Of a stretch of DNA of 64,000 nt, positions 35,090 to 43,297 are shown in pieces. A program made the position numbers and the translations under genes. The notes beneath the pieces are model-generated. The model did not search any database. It worked only from the letters and a program-made list of their open reading frames with translations, and had not been told where the DNA came from. How positions within the stretch are numbered: the stretch's first letter is position 1; each line of letters starts with the position of its first letter. The stretch lies in assembly GCF_003330845.1 (NCBI RefSeq), contig NZ_CP026121.1:3453501-3517500 (forward strand), in the 5' to 3' direction. The DNA comes from Streptomyces sp. Go-475 (lineage in GTDB: Bacteria > Actinomycetota > Actinomycetes > Streptomycetales > Streptomycetaceae).

Positions 35090-36103
35090 TCAGTCCCGGC
35101 CCTCGGTCTCCCTGATCGCGTCCCGGTAGGCGCGGGCCGCCGCTCTCAGGGCTGCCTCCGGGTCCACGCCCTCCGCCTCGGCGCGGACCGCCAGGGCCAG
35201 GAGGTCGTAGCCGATGCCTTCGACGGGCGGGAGCGGTATCTCCAGCCCGGCGGTGCGGGCGCGGGAGGCGAGCTTGGCGGCGAGGGCCAGGCCGGGCTGG
35301 CCGAGCGGGATGCCCTCGGTGATCGAGGAGCGCTGCTTCTCGACCGCCTTGGTGCGCAGCCAGTGCTCCTTGACCTCCTCGGGGGTGGTGGCCGTCGCGT
35401 CGCCGAACACGTGCGGGTGGCGGTGGATCAGCTTGGCGACGATGCCGCCGGCGACGTCGTCGATGGAGAAGGGGGCGTCCAGGTCCTCCTCGGCGATGCG
35501 GGCGTGGAAGACGACCTGGAGCAGGACGTCACCGAGCTCCTCGCGCAACTCGTCGCGGTCGCCCTCCTCGATCGCCTCGACGAGTTCGTACGCCTCCTCG
35601 ATGCCGTACTTGGCGAGGCCCTTGTGGGTCTGCTGGGACGACCAGGGGCATTCGGCGCGGATGCGGTCCATGACCTGGACGAGGTCGAGGAGACGGGCGC
35701 CGGGCAGGTCGTAGGAGGCGGGCAGCAGCTCCAGCTCGGGCATGGAGACGCGGCCGGTGCCGGCGAGGCGGGCCAGGCCGTCCGTCAGGGCCGGCTCGCC
35801 CTCGCCCGTCGCCACGACCACCACCGTGCGCCCGCCGGCGCAGGCGTCGACCAGCTCCTGCGCGGTCGGGGACGCCTCGTCGACCGTGATCCCGGCCTCG
35901 CGCAGGTACGGCAGCTGCGGGTGCGCGCCGTCCGCGCACAGCACCTGGTCGGCCGCGTGCAGGGCCTGCCAGGCGGGCCAGGACAGCAGGCCGGGGGCGA
36001 CGCGGTGGCTGGTGGTGAGCAGGACGACGCGGCCGGGGGCGGCGGCCGCGCCGGGGGCGGTCTGCTCGGGGCCCGGGGTGGCTTCGGAGCTGTTGGCGTT
36101 CAC
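35090..36103 (-). CDS. mazG: MazG-family nucleoside triphosphate pyrophosphohydrolase
   Basis: 337 aa. The C-terminal domain (about 145-300) is MazG: CPWSSQQTHKGL, then EEAYELVEAIEEGD (the EExxE metal site), EELGDVLLQVVFHARIAEE (ExxD), and KLIHRHPHVFGD. It hydrolyses non-canonical or excess NTPs to NMP and pyrophosphate. The N-terminal 140 residues resemble a worn-down SAM-dependent tetrapyrrole-methylase-like domain (VVLLTTSHRVAPGLLSW, VVVVATGEGEPALTDGLARL), as seen in many actinobacterial MazG proteins. The GTG at 36103 has no ribosome-binding site, but TAGCTT lies 6 nt upstream, indicating a leaderless transcript. Downstream of the SurA-like lipoprotein gene on the same strand. Confidence 0.92.
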   Translation of the reverse strand: MNANSSEATPGPEQTAPGAAAAPGRVVLLTTSHRVAPGLLSWPAWQALHAADQVLCADGAHPQLPYLREAGITVDEASPTAQELVDACAGGRTVVVVATGEGEPALTDGLARLAGTGRVSMPELELLPASYDLPGARLLDLVQVMDRIRAECPWSSQQTHKGLAKYGIEEAYELVEAIEEGDRDELREELGDVLLQVVFHARIAEEDLDAPFSIDDVAGGIVAKLIHRHPHVFGDATATTPEEVKEHWLRTKAVEKQRSSITEGIPLGQPGLALAAKLASRARTAGLEIPLPPVEGIGYDLLALAVRAEAEGVDPEAALRAAARAYRDAIRETEGRD

Positions 36104-36169
36104 GGTTCGAAGCTATCCCACGGCGCCGACACTGCCGGAAGTTGTCCACAGCCCCGGCGGGCGGGTGTC

Positions 36170-36820
36170 CTACATGGGCTGCTGCTGCGTCTGTGCCGCC
36201 GTCACGTCCCGCACCCACGGAGTCCTGGCGTCGGCGCGGCTGCTCTTCTGGACGTCCCAAGTGCCGTAGCGCGGGTTGAGGTCGACCTTGAGGTCCTTGG
36301 AGGCCTTGGACAGGGCCTTCCAGAACTCGGGGCGGTTGGTGTCGGTGCCGAGCTTCTCGGCGAGCTTCTGGGCCTCCAGCTGGAGGCGGAGGTTGTCGTC
36401 GAGGCGCTGCGGCGGGATGCCGTACTGCTGCAGCCAGGTCGTTTCCAGCGCCTTGGCTCCGCCGGCCTGCTCCTCCAGGGCGGATCGCATGCCCTGGATC
36501 TCCCGGCGGGTGACGGTCACCCCGGCGTCCTCGGCGGCGCGGTGCAGTACCCGGTCGAGGACCATGGTGTGCAGGGTGTCGCGGGTGAGGGTGCCGGTCC
36601 TGGCGATGGCCTGCTGGTACTGGGCGTCGTTCCGCACGGCCGCCCGCTGGGCCGCGCGGACCTCGCCGACCCGGTCCTCCAGCTGGGAGACGGTGATCCG
36701 CTGCCCGCCGACCACGGCCGCCGCGCCAGGATGCGCGTCGTTGCCGCAGGCGGTGAGCAGGGGCGCCGCTGCGGCGATCGCGGCGGTGAGGACGAGCGCG
36801 GTGCGACGGCGGCGGTGCAA
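36170..36820 (-). CDS. SurA-like lipoprotein
   Basis: 216 aa from a TTG at 36820, chosen because GGGAGG lies 5-6 nt upstream and the encoded start is a textbook lipoprotein signal: RRRR, a hydrophobic core, and lipobox LTAC (Cys about residue 27). The mature part begins GNDAHPGAAAVVGGQRITVSQLEDRV, which matches the SurA N-terminal chaperone domain, and is helical throughout with many Gln/Arg residues. No parvulin PPIase domain follows, so it is a SurA_N-only protein. Probably an extracytoplasmic chaperone or foldase attached to the membrane. It lies downstream of the Ser/Thr kinase gene, same strand, 141 bp gap. Upstream ATGs would place coding sequence across the ribosome-binding site. Confidence 0.85.
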   Translation of the reverse strand: MHRRRRTALVLTAAIAAAAPLLTACGNDAHPGAAAVVGGQRITVSQLEDRVGEVRAAQRAAVRNDAQYQQAIARTGTLTRDTLHTMVLDRVLHRAAEDAGVTVTRREIQGMRSALEEQAGGAKALETTWLQQYGIPPQRLDDNLRLQLEAQKLAEKLGTDTNRPEFWKALSKASKDLKVDLNPRYGTWDVQKSSRADARTPWVRDVTAAQTQQQPM

Positions 36821-36961
36821 GGGGACCTCCCGAGGAGATTGTGCGACGGTGCACAAAGTCTTGCGGTGATCGATGGTAGGCAGTGGCCAGGCTCTGGCCA
36901 ACCCATTCGACCAACGATTCACCGGGACTTCCGGCACCGCCGCGCCGCCCCGGCGCTGCCG

Positions 36962-38512
36962 TCAGCCGCGGACCTGCCCCAGCCACTGCAGCGTCCTGCG
37001 GATCTCCGCGCCGAGCGGGTGGCCGGGCCCGTGGGTGCGCTCCACGTCGTGCAGCAGCCGGGCCAGGGTGTCGTGGGCGGCGCCGCGGTCGCCGAGGGCG
37101 AGCAGGAGGTGGCCGATGCGGCGGCGGATGTCGTGCGCGAGCTCGGGGCCGCCGGCGGCGACGTACTGGTTCTCGTAGTACGGCAGCACGGCCCGGTACT
37201 CGGCGAGCGCCGCGGCCGGCTCGCCCAGCTGTTCGAGGCATTGGGCGGCCTCGTAGCGGAAGCGCAGGGACTGCGGGTCGGCCTGGCCCGCCTCGGCGGC
37301 GCGTTCGTCGGCGAGGCGGCGCAGCTCGGGCAGGGCGCGCCGGAACTGGCCGTCGTCCAGGAGGGTGGCCGCGTACTGCTTGCGCAGGGTGCGCACGACC
37401 GGGGAGTGCTCGCCGTGCTGTTCGGCGGCGGCGGGCAGGATCGCGCCGAGGATGTCGACGGCCTGGGTGATGCGGCCCTCGCCGAGGAGCCGCTTGACCT
37501 CGTCGATAGCGCGGGCGATGTCCGTCTTCCCGGCGGTTCCGGCTGTCCCGGCGACGGGCGCGGCGGGCGGCGCGGGCTGGGGCGCCGGGGTGCGGGCCCG
37601 GTCCGGCCAGGGGGCGTGCGGGCGCAGGAACGGGCGGGTGGGGTCGAGGGCTGCCCCGGTGGGTGCCCCGCGCGCGGGCAGGAGCTGCTCCAGGTGCTCG
37701 TAGACCTCCTGCGCGGAGGCGGGCCGGTGCTGCGGGTCCTTGGCGAGCAGGCGCAGGACGAGGGTCTCCAGGGCTTCGGGGACCTCGGGGCGGATGCGGC
37801 GCACGGGCAGCGGGGGCTCGTACAGGTGCCGGTGCAGGACGCCGAGGGCCGTGGAACCGGAGAAGGGGACGTCGCCGCTGAGCAGTTCGTGCAGGACGAC
37901 GCCGAGTGCGTACAGGTCCGTGTACGGGCCGACCGCGCCGCCCATCGCCTGCTCGGGGGCCATGTAGGCGGGCGAGCCGATGGGCGTGCCGGTGTGGGTG
38001 AGGCGGGTGGTGTCGGCGTCCATGACGGAGGCGACGCCGAGGTCGAGGACGGTGACCGTGCCGTCCTGCTTCACCATCACGTTGCGCGGCTTGAGGTCGC
38101 GGTGGACGATCGGCACGGCGTGCACGGCGCTCAGCACGGCACACAGTTGCGCGGCGACGGCGACCGCCCACGGCCAGGGGTACGGGTCGTGCTCGGCGAG
38201 ATGGTCGGAGAGGTCGGCCCCGTCGACGTACTGCATGACGAGGAACAGCTCCTCGCCCTCGCTGCCCGCGTCGTGGACCGTGACCAGGCCCGGGTGGTCG
38301 ACCTGCGCGGTGACCCGGCACTCGCGCACGAAGCAGCGGCGCAGTTCCTCCGCGTCCTGACCGGCCACCTTGTCCGGGCGCAGCAGTTTCACCGCCACGC
38401 GCCGGTCGAGCCGCTGGTCGTACGCCGTCCAGACCTGTCCCATGCCGCCCTGCCCGACGAGCGCGGACAGTTCGTAGCGGCCGGCGACGACACGTCCTGC
38501 CGCCACGGTCAC
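36962..38512 (-). CDS. serine/threonine protein kinase with C-terminal TPR-like region
   Basis: 516 aa. Kinase domain about 10-270: Gly loop VGQGGMGQVW, ATP Lys42 in VAVKLL, catalytic loop VHRDLKPRNVM, metal-binding DLG (in place of DFG) in VLDLGVASVMD, and GSPAYMAPEQA. A Pro/Ala-rich linker (about 280-345) is followed by a helical C-terminal region to 516 with repeat-like segments (RRALPELRRLADERA, AAQCLEQLGEPAAALAEYRAVL, GDRGAAHDTLARLL) resembling tetratricopeptide repeats. No transmembrane helix, so it is a soluble kinase, unlike PknB. The GTG at 38512 overlaps the upstream membrane-protein stop as GTGA, with GAGGA 7 nt upstream, so the two are translationally coupled and may form one signalling unit. 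Confidence 0.92.
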   Translation of the reverse strand: MTVAAGRVVAGRYELSALVGQGGMGQVWTAYDQRLDRRVAVKLLRPDKVAGQDAEELRRCFVRECRVTAQVDHPGLVTVHDAGSEGEELFLVMQYVDGADLSDHLAEHDPYPWPWAVAVAAQLCAVLSAVHAVPIVHRDLKPRNVMVKQDGTVTVLDLGVASVMDADTTRLTHTGTPIGSPAYMAPEQAMGGAVGPYTDLYALGVVLHELLSGDVPFSGSTALGVLHRHLYEPPLPVRRIRPEVPEALETLVLRLLAKDPQHRPASAQEVYEHLEQLLPARGAPTGAALDPTRPFLRPHAPWPDRARTPAPQPAPPAAPVAGTAGTAGKTDIARAIDEVKRLLGEGRITQAVDILGAILPAAAEQHGEHSPVVRTLRKQYAATLLDDGQFRRALPELRRLADERAAEAGQADPQSLRFRYEAAQCLEQLGEPAAALAEYRAVLPYYENQYVAAGGPELAHDIRRRIGHLLLALGDRGAAHDTLARLLHDVERTHGPGHPLGAEIRRTLQWLGQVRG

Positions 38513-39153
38513 CTGCCGTCCTCGTGGTGGCCGTCCCGCCGGCCCTCGCCTTCGTGCCGGCGCAGGTAGTCGCTGAGCTCGTCGAGTTCGGCGCGTACCT
38601 GGTCGATGCGGGCGGGCGAGGGACGCTGGGGGGACGGCGGCGGCTGGACCGGGCCGGGGCCTGGGGGCGTGGCGTCGCGGGGGACGGGTGTGTGCGGTCC
38701 GGGGGGCTGCGGGGCGGGGGGCTGCGGGGCGGGCGTGGTCGTGGGGGCGTAGGGCGGCGCCGGGTGCGGGTAGCCGTACGCGGAGTGGACGGTCGGCGCG
38801 TGCGGCGGCGCGTAGCCGGCGAACTGCCGCTGCTCGCTGTGGTGGGCGATGTCCACGACGAGGAAGTAGACGCCGGCGCCGGCGCCGATCAGGAGGATCA
38901 CGGCCAGCGCGATGTCGGTCCGCACGTCGCTCTCCGGCAGCGCCCCGACCACCGCGAAACACACGATGGACAGGGGCAGGCTCGCCCAGGCCAGCACCCA
39001 GTCGAGGACCCGTCCGCGCAGGACGGCCACCCGGAACAGCGGTACGCAGGCCAGCAGGCCGCACGTGAGGAAGCCGGCGGCGGCGAACAGCACGCGCAGG
39101 GAGATGACCGTTGCCGCGCTGCGGGGAGGCGGCGCCGCGCCGTGGCCGTACAT
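38509..39153 (-). CDS. membrane protein with Pro-rich cytoplasmic tail
   Basis: 214 aa. Three hydrophobic segments at about 15-40, 52-72 and 80-102 (ALAVILLIGAGAGVYFLVV), then a Pro/Ala/His/Tyr-rich tail (about 110-190, PAPQPPAPQPPGP-type repeats) and a charged C-terminal helix (ARIDQVRAELDELSDYLRRHEGEG). ATG at 39153 with AGGAG 6 nt upstream. It overlaps the kinase start by 4 bp, and the C-terminal helix may provide the docking site or substrate for the kinase. No family name known to me. Confidence 0.85.
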   Translation of the reverse strand: MYGHGAAPPPRSAATVISLRVLFAAAGFLTCGLLACVPLFRVAVLRGRVLDWVLAWASLPLSIVCFAVVGALPESDVRTDIALAVILLIGAGAGVYFLVVDIAHHSEQRQFAGYAPPHAPTVHSAYGYPHPAPPYAPTTTPAPQPPAPQPPGPHTPVPRDATPPGPGPVQPPPSPQRPSPARIDQVRAELDELSDYLRRHEGEGRRDGHHEDGR

Positions 39154-39331
39154 GACTGCTCCTGGACCGGTGTAGCCGATAGGACGGATGTGCGAGTGAC
39201 GTAGCCCGATGGGGAATCCGAGCGTATAGCCCGACACGGACAACCGGTTACGGGTTGTACCGAACCGTTGTCGTCCTGATCACTTCGCCCCCACGGCACG
39301 TCCGCGCGGCCCCGGCCGTACCGCCCGCGCC

Positions 39332-40075
39332 TCACAAGGGATGGCGCATCCACACGTTGGGTTCGACGTACACGGCGTACCCGCGGGCCGCCTCGCAGCG
39401 CACCGGCACCAGGGCGCCGGGCACGACGATGTCGCCCTCGGTGTCGAAGGGCAGCCCGGTCCAGCGGCGCCAGTCCGCCAGCGGGGCGGCCACCGTCATG
39501 GACGCCGGGGCCACCGAGTCGATGGTGGCCCCGGCCCGGGCGTGCACCCGCAGCCACGGGTCCTGGGGCAGGCCGTCGGGGCGGACGCGCCGGGCGTACT
39601 CCTCGATGGGCGTGTGCGGTTCGAGGTGCTTGGCGTTGGGGCGGACGGGGGCGACGACCTCCTTGAAGCCGAGGGCGCTGGCGTTGTCGCGCATGGCCGA
39701 GAGCATCACCGCGGACAGTCCGCGGCCCTGCGCGTGCGGGGCGATGGAGACCGAGATCGCGCTGACGGTGTCGGGGCGGACACCGCGGCGCAGGTCCGAG
39801 AAGGCCCATACGAGAACGGTGTCCCAGCCGTTGCCCGGCAGTGTGCCGCGGCCCTCGGCGCCGAGAGCGAAGGGCACGCTGTAGGCGCTCGCGACGACCT
39901 CGCCCCGCTCGTCCTCGGCGAAGAGGACGTACTGCGGGAGTTCGGTGGCGATCCGCGGGTAGTGCGCGGCGCCCACGGGGTCCTGGATGACGAACTCCGG
40001 CCAGGTGTCCGCCATCCCGACGACCCGCTCCAGCATGTCCGGGCGGTCGGCGAGGCTCGATATCTTCGTCTGCAT
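39332..40075 (-). CDS. GNAT-like N-acetyltransferase family protein
   Basis: 247 aa. The acetyl-CoA-binding region is visible in AISVSIAPHAQGRGLSAVMLSAMRDNA (R/Q-x-x-G-x-G/A loop as AQGRGLS). Other features are DTWPEFVIQDP near the N-terminus, LFAEDERGEVVASAYSVPF as the central beta strands, and PDGLPQDPWLRVHARAGATI as a conserved acceptor-domain piece. Longer than standard GNATs because of an extra 70-residue C-terminal part. Substrate unknown. ATG 40075 has no ribosome-binding site; TACCGT lies 6 nt upstream, so leaderless translation is likely. Confidence 0.82.
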   Translation of the reverse strand: MQTKISSLADRPDMLERVVGMADTWPEFVIQDPVGAAHYPRIATELPQYVLFAEDERGEVVASAYSVPFALGAEGRGTLPGNGWDTVLVWAFSDLRRGVRPDTVSAISVSIAPHAQGRGLSAVMLSAMRDNASALGFKEVVAPVRPNAKHLEPHTPIEEYARRVRPDGLPQDPWLRVHARAGATIDSVAPASMTVAAPLADWRRWTGLPFDTEGDIVVPGALVPVRCEAARGYAVYVEPNVWMRHPL

Positions 40076-40185
40076 GCGGTCACGGTAGGTGCGGGAGCGG
40101 AGCACCGGGAATCGAATTACCGGGCGGGAGAACCGGTCCCCCTCGTGGCCGGAAGGGCGGCTCGGTGCGCGTCCCCTCATACCGC

Positions 40186-40237
40186 GTTCTCAGGAACCGC
40201 GCCCGCTCGCCGTTCTCACGAACCGCGCCCGCTCGGC
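40186..40237. repeat. 26-bp tandem duplication at AlkD-like gene 3' end
   Basis: Two adjacent 26-bp units beginning GTTCTCAGGAACCGCGCCCG (40186) and GTTCTCACGAACCGCGCCCG (40212), differing at two positions. The left unit contains the stop codon (40190-40192), so the last residues derive from a duplication. Confidence 0.85.
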
Positions 40238-40909
40238 CGCCGGGAGCAGCTCCGTCGCGTAGCGGACGGTGACGCGCGGCAGGTCGGTGAGGTGCTGTTC
40301 GAGGAACGTCACCAGCAGGGGCGCGTCCCGGCGGCCGATCTCGCGCAGCATCCAGCCGAGCGCCTTGTGGATCAGCGGTTCCGGGTCGCGGCACAGGGCG
40401 CGCACCAGATGGAGGGTCGTCTCGAAACGCCCTTCGCGGATCAGCGCCAGTGTGGCGACGACGGCGATCCTGCGGTCCCAGAGCCGGGACGAGGCGGCCA
40501 GTTCGTCCAGCACGTCCAGGGCGTCCTCGGGCCCGTCCACGAGCCACGGCCCGAGAACGACGTGGGCGGAAGCGTCCACCAGGTCCCAGTTGTCCACACA
40601 CCCGGTGCGCGCCAAGTAGAAGTCGACCAGAAACCGACGCTGCGCACCTCGGGCCGTTCGCATCCGCTCGGCCAGCACCAGCACTCCGGCCAACCGCTCC
40701 TCGTGAACACGGCCGCGCAGCAGCGCGTCCACGTCCTCCCACGCCAGCTCCCGGTGTGCCTGGGCCAGTTTGCGCACCACGGGCACCCGCACACCGAGCA
40801 GTTCGTCACCTGCCGGCGGCCGCAGCACCCGGATCTGCTGGATTTTGACGTCCGGCTCCGCCCTGTCCCGCAGCGCGCTCCGCAGGGCCTCCAGCTCATG
40901 GGTCGTCAT
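40190..40909 (-). CDS. DNA alkylation repair protein, AlkD-like
   Basis: 239 aa, all-helical HEAT-repeat DNA glycosylase family that removes bulky or positively charged alkylated bases without flipping them. The family signature is visible as DNWDLVDASAHVVLGPWL near residue 120 (conserved Trp and Asp), followed by SSRLWDRRIAVVATLALIREG and LIHKALGWMLREIGRRD. ATG 40909 lacks a ribosome-binding site; TACCGT lies 8 nt upstream, again suggesting leaderless translation. The C-terminus was shaped by a 26-bp duplication. A larger reading extending to 41839 overlaps the HNH gene in another frame and is not real. Confidence 0.9.
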   Translation of the reverse strand: MTTHELEALRSALRDRAEPDVKIQQIRVLRPPAGDELLGVRVPVVRKLAQAHRELAWEDVDALLRGRVHEERLAGVLVLAERMRTARGAQRRFLVDFYLARTGCVDNWDLVDASAHVVLGPWLVDGPEDALDVLDELAASSRLWDRRIAVVATLALIREGRFETTLHLVRALCRDPEPLIHKALGWMLREIGRRDAPLLVTFLEQHLTDLPRVTVRYATELLPAAERARFVRTASGRGS

Positions 40910-40959
40910 GTCGGCGGACGGTAGCGCAGGACGGGTGGGTCGATCCGGGTTCTCCTCTC

Positions 40960-41736
40960 TCAGCCGCCGCACTGCCGCAGCATCATCCGCTTGTCGGCGT
41001 CGGTCACGGGCAGGTCGTACTTCAGTGACACCTGGGCGAAGCGCACCGAGTAGGAGCAGCGGATGCTCTTGTTCGGCGGCAGCCAGGACGCCGGACCGGA
41101 GTCTCCCTTCGCGCTGTTGGTCGGCCCGTCCACCGGGACGAGGTTGAGCGGGTCGTTGGCGATGGCCTCCCGCTTGTCCTTCGTCCAGCGCGACGCGCCC
41201 ATCTGCCAGTCGTACGACAGCGGCATGACGTGGTCTATCTGGACCTTCGTCGCACGGGACTTGGTCCACTCGATGACCTTCCCGGTGTACGGGTCGTGCA
41301 GTGTGAGGGAGCTGACGACGCAGTCCGAACCCGAGCGGAAGCGAAGGTTCTCGCCGTCCCTCCGCAGCAGGTCGTTCCGTGTGTCGCAGCCGTTGTGGGA
41401 GTAGGGGACGTCGCGGGGCGCCGAATCCATCCAGGCGTAACCGAACTTGTCCCGTTCGTAGCCGGTGCGGGGGCCGCGTCCCTTGGTCGCCACTTTCTCG
41501 ATCAGAGCCCGGGCACTCGCCCGGTCCGCGGTGGCCGTGATCGCCGCCAGCCCCGGCTTCGTGCCGTCCGGGTTGTCCAGCGGGCTCACCGCCCGGCCGT
41601 TGCCGTCGGCCGGGGCACCGGAGCCGGAGGGTCCGCCGCCGTCCGCAGGCGGGGTCAGTCCTTCGCAGCCGGCCAGCGTCGCACCGGCGAACACCATCGC
41701 GGCAACCGCTGCCGCCCCGCCCCTCAGACGCCTCAC
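40960..41736 (-). CDS. secreted HNH (DUF1524-type) lipoprotein
   Basis: 258 aa. GTG at 41736 with GGAGG 8 nt upstream. Signal: RRLRGG, a hydrophobic Ala-rich core, lipobox LAGC (Cys about residue 24). After a Gly/Pro/Ser linker comes a domain with YERDKFGYAWMD, CDTRNDLLRRD, the HNH core QIDHVMPLSYDWQMGAS (His general base) and DPLNLVPVDGPTNSAKGD (Asn residues), then PASWLPPN. Two Cys pairs are probably disulfides. The DUF1524-like HNH family includes secreted and restriction-associated nucleases. A surface-anchored nuclease in a streptomycete could serve nutrient recovery or competition; that role is inference. Divergent from the small gene at 41915. Confidence 0.88.
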   Translation of the reverse strand: MRRLRGGAAAVAAMVFAGATLAGCEGLTPPADGGGPSGSGAPADGNGRAVSPLDNPDGTKPGLAAITATADRASARALIEKVATKGRGPRTGYERDKFGYAWMDSAPRDVPYSHNGCDTRNDLLRRDGENLRFRSGSDCVVSSLTLHDPYTGKVIEWTKSRATKVQIDHVMPLSYDWQMGASRWTKDKREAIANDPLNLVPVDGPTNSAKGDSGPASWLPPNKSIRCSYSVRFAQVSLKYDLPVTDADKRMMLRQCGG

Positions 41737-41914
41737 CGTACGCCCCTCCCCTGCTTGCCTGTTGCGCTGCTTGCCCGTTCCGCCCGGGCTCGGGCGGCTG
41801 CGCCTGGTCCCACGGTAGCGAGGGAGAGGTACAGACCACACCGGGCCCTAAATGGGCATACCTCGCATGTCACGCGTATCGTCGGTTCTGAGTCACCCCC
41901 GGAAGGAGTTCTGC

Positions 41915-42100
41915 ATGGGCATCTTCGACAAGTTCAAGAGCCAGGCGCGGAACAGGGGCAAGCAAGGCTCCGACACCGCGGAACAGAAGATCAACGAGAA
42001 GACCGGCGGCAAGTACGAGGACCAGGTCGACACCGGGCAGCAGCGCGTCGAAGGCTCGCTCGGCATGGACCGCGACCGCGAGCGGCCCGACCAGCAGTAA
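41915..42100 (+). CDS. MT0933/Rv0909-like small protein (annotated antitoxin)
   Basis: 61 aa, very polar: MGIFDKFKSQARNRG, then DTAEQKINEKTGGKYEDQVDTGQQ. This matches the short MT0933-type family named after a mycobacterial antitoxin. ATG 41915 is preceded by GGAAGGAG with about 7 nt spacing. No toxin gene lies beside it, so either the toxin is elsewhere or the antitoxin label does not apply; the sequence also resembles stress-inducible CsbD-like small proteins in composition. Confidence 0.8.
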   Translation: MGIFDKFKSQARNRGKQGSDTAEQKINEKTGGKYEDQVDTGQQRVEGSLGMDRDRERPDQQ

Positions 42101-42224
42101 GGCCTCCGCCAGCGCGGGGCCGCCCGCGGGGACACACCTTGGGCGTCAGCTCCTGTGTCAGCTCCAACGCCCGCCCTGCGGGCGGCTTCCCCTGTCCGGA
42201 CATGACCGCCCGACGCCCTCATCC

Positions 42225-42272
42225 GGCCTCCCGGCCTCCCGGCCTCCCGGCCTCCCGGCCTCCCGGCCTCCC
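42225..42272. repeat. six tandem 8-bp repeats
   Basis: Unit GGCCTCCC repeated six times without mismatch, followed by a partial GGCC. It lies between the convergent genes ending at 42100 and 42296. Confidence 0.95.
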
Positions 42273-42295
42273 GGCCAGGCTGCTTCGGGCTTGCC

Positions 42296-43237
42296 TCAGA
42301 CCTTGCCTATGCCCAGCGTCGTCTCCGAGGGCAGCAGGCCCGACCCCAGGACCGCGACCCAGTAGTCGCCCAGCAGGCCGGTGAGCCGGTCGACGCCGTC
42401 CGGGCCGAGGGACTGCCAGGGACCGGCGGCCAGTTGGTCGGTGTGGCGCTCCACGCGGTGGCGCAGGGCGCGCCCCGCCTCGGTGGCCGTGCCGTCCACC
42501 TCGACCAGGCCCCTGGCGGTGAGGCGGTCGCGGGCGGCCGCCCATTCGCCGGGGCTCCAGCCTCGGCTTTCGAAGCGTTCCACCGACGCGGCACCTATCG
42601 CGGCGAAGGAGACGAGCGACTCCACAGGATCCAGGCCCGCCAGGAGCAGGGCCGCGAGATGGCCGTCGCCGCGGTGCTCGCGCAGGATCGTCGCGGCGTG
42701 CCACAACTGCAGGTGCGGGGCCTGCGGCCAGGGCAGCGCGGCGTTGGCGGCGGCGAGCGGGCGGGCGGCCGGGTCCGCCGCCTCGGCGGCGCGCCGGGCG
42801 AGCGCGGCGGCCTCCGCCAGCTCAGGGCTGTCCACCCCATCCCCGAAGAGGGCGCGGTAGGCCCGGTCGACCGCTCGCGTCCTCGCCTCCAGCACGGCGC
42901 CCGGGCTCGCGATCCGCCACGCCGGCCCGACATGCTCCGCGACCATGCGCGGGCTGAAGCTGTAGAAGGCCGAGGCCACCCGCTGCGGGCCGGCCTCCCC
43001 CAAGGGGGCTGCGCGGTACGGGAAGTAGCTCGGCCAGCGCTCCCGTGTGTCGAAACCCAGGGCGGCCGCCTCCTCGAAAGCCTCCGGTGCGTAGTACAGC
43101 ACCGCGTGCAAGGGCTCCAGCAGATGCCACAACTGCCGCACGCGGGCCGGCTCCACGCTGCCGCCCTGCGGCGCCGCACCCTCGCCGTTCTCGCTGACCT
43201 GCGACGTCTCGCCGACCTCGCCGACCTGTTCCGGCAT
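42296..43237 (-). CDS. SCO6745-family protein (winged-helix-like)
   Basis: 313 aa. Conserved core of the actinobacterial SCO6745 family: RQLWHLLEPLHAVLYYAPEAFEEAAALG, SYFPYRAAPLGEAG, FYSFSPRMVAEHVG, LVSFAAIGAASVERFESRGWSPGEW, and ARGLVEVDGTATEAGRALRHRVERHTDQLA, the last resembling the wing of a MarR-like helix. Function unestablished. ATG 43237 has GGAGG 7 nt upstream. Divergent from a TetR gene, with two matching operator-like sequences between, so it is a probable target of that TetR; a leftward promoter TTGACA-18-CAATCT lies across them. Confidence 0.85.
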   Translation of the reverse strand: MPEQVGEVGETSQVSENGEGAAPQGGSVEPARVRQLWHLLEPLHAVLYYAPEAFEEAAALGFDTRERWPSYFPYRAAPLGEAGPQRVASAFYSFSPRMVAEHVGPAWRIASPGAVLEARTRAVDRAYRALFGDGVDSPELAEAAALARRAAEAADPAARPLAAANAALPWPQAPHLQLWHAATILREHRGDGHLAALLLAGLDPVESLVSFAAIGAASVERFESRGWSPGEWAAARDRLTARGLVEVDGTATEAGRALRHRVERHTDQLAAGPWQSLGPDGVDRLTGLLGDYWVAVLGSGLLPSETTLGIGKV

Positions 43238-43297
43238 GGCGTGCCTCCACTCTCGTCCGCCCCCTCGGCACGAGACCGGACGGCACCCGATCCCGCA

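Noticed and set aside
41915..42100. Toxin-antitoxin module
   Set aside because: No toxin gene is adjacent; the HNH gene is divergent, secreted and has its own signals.
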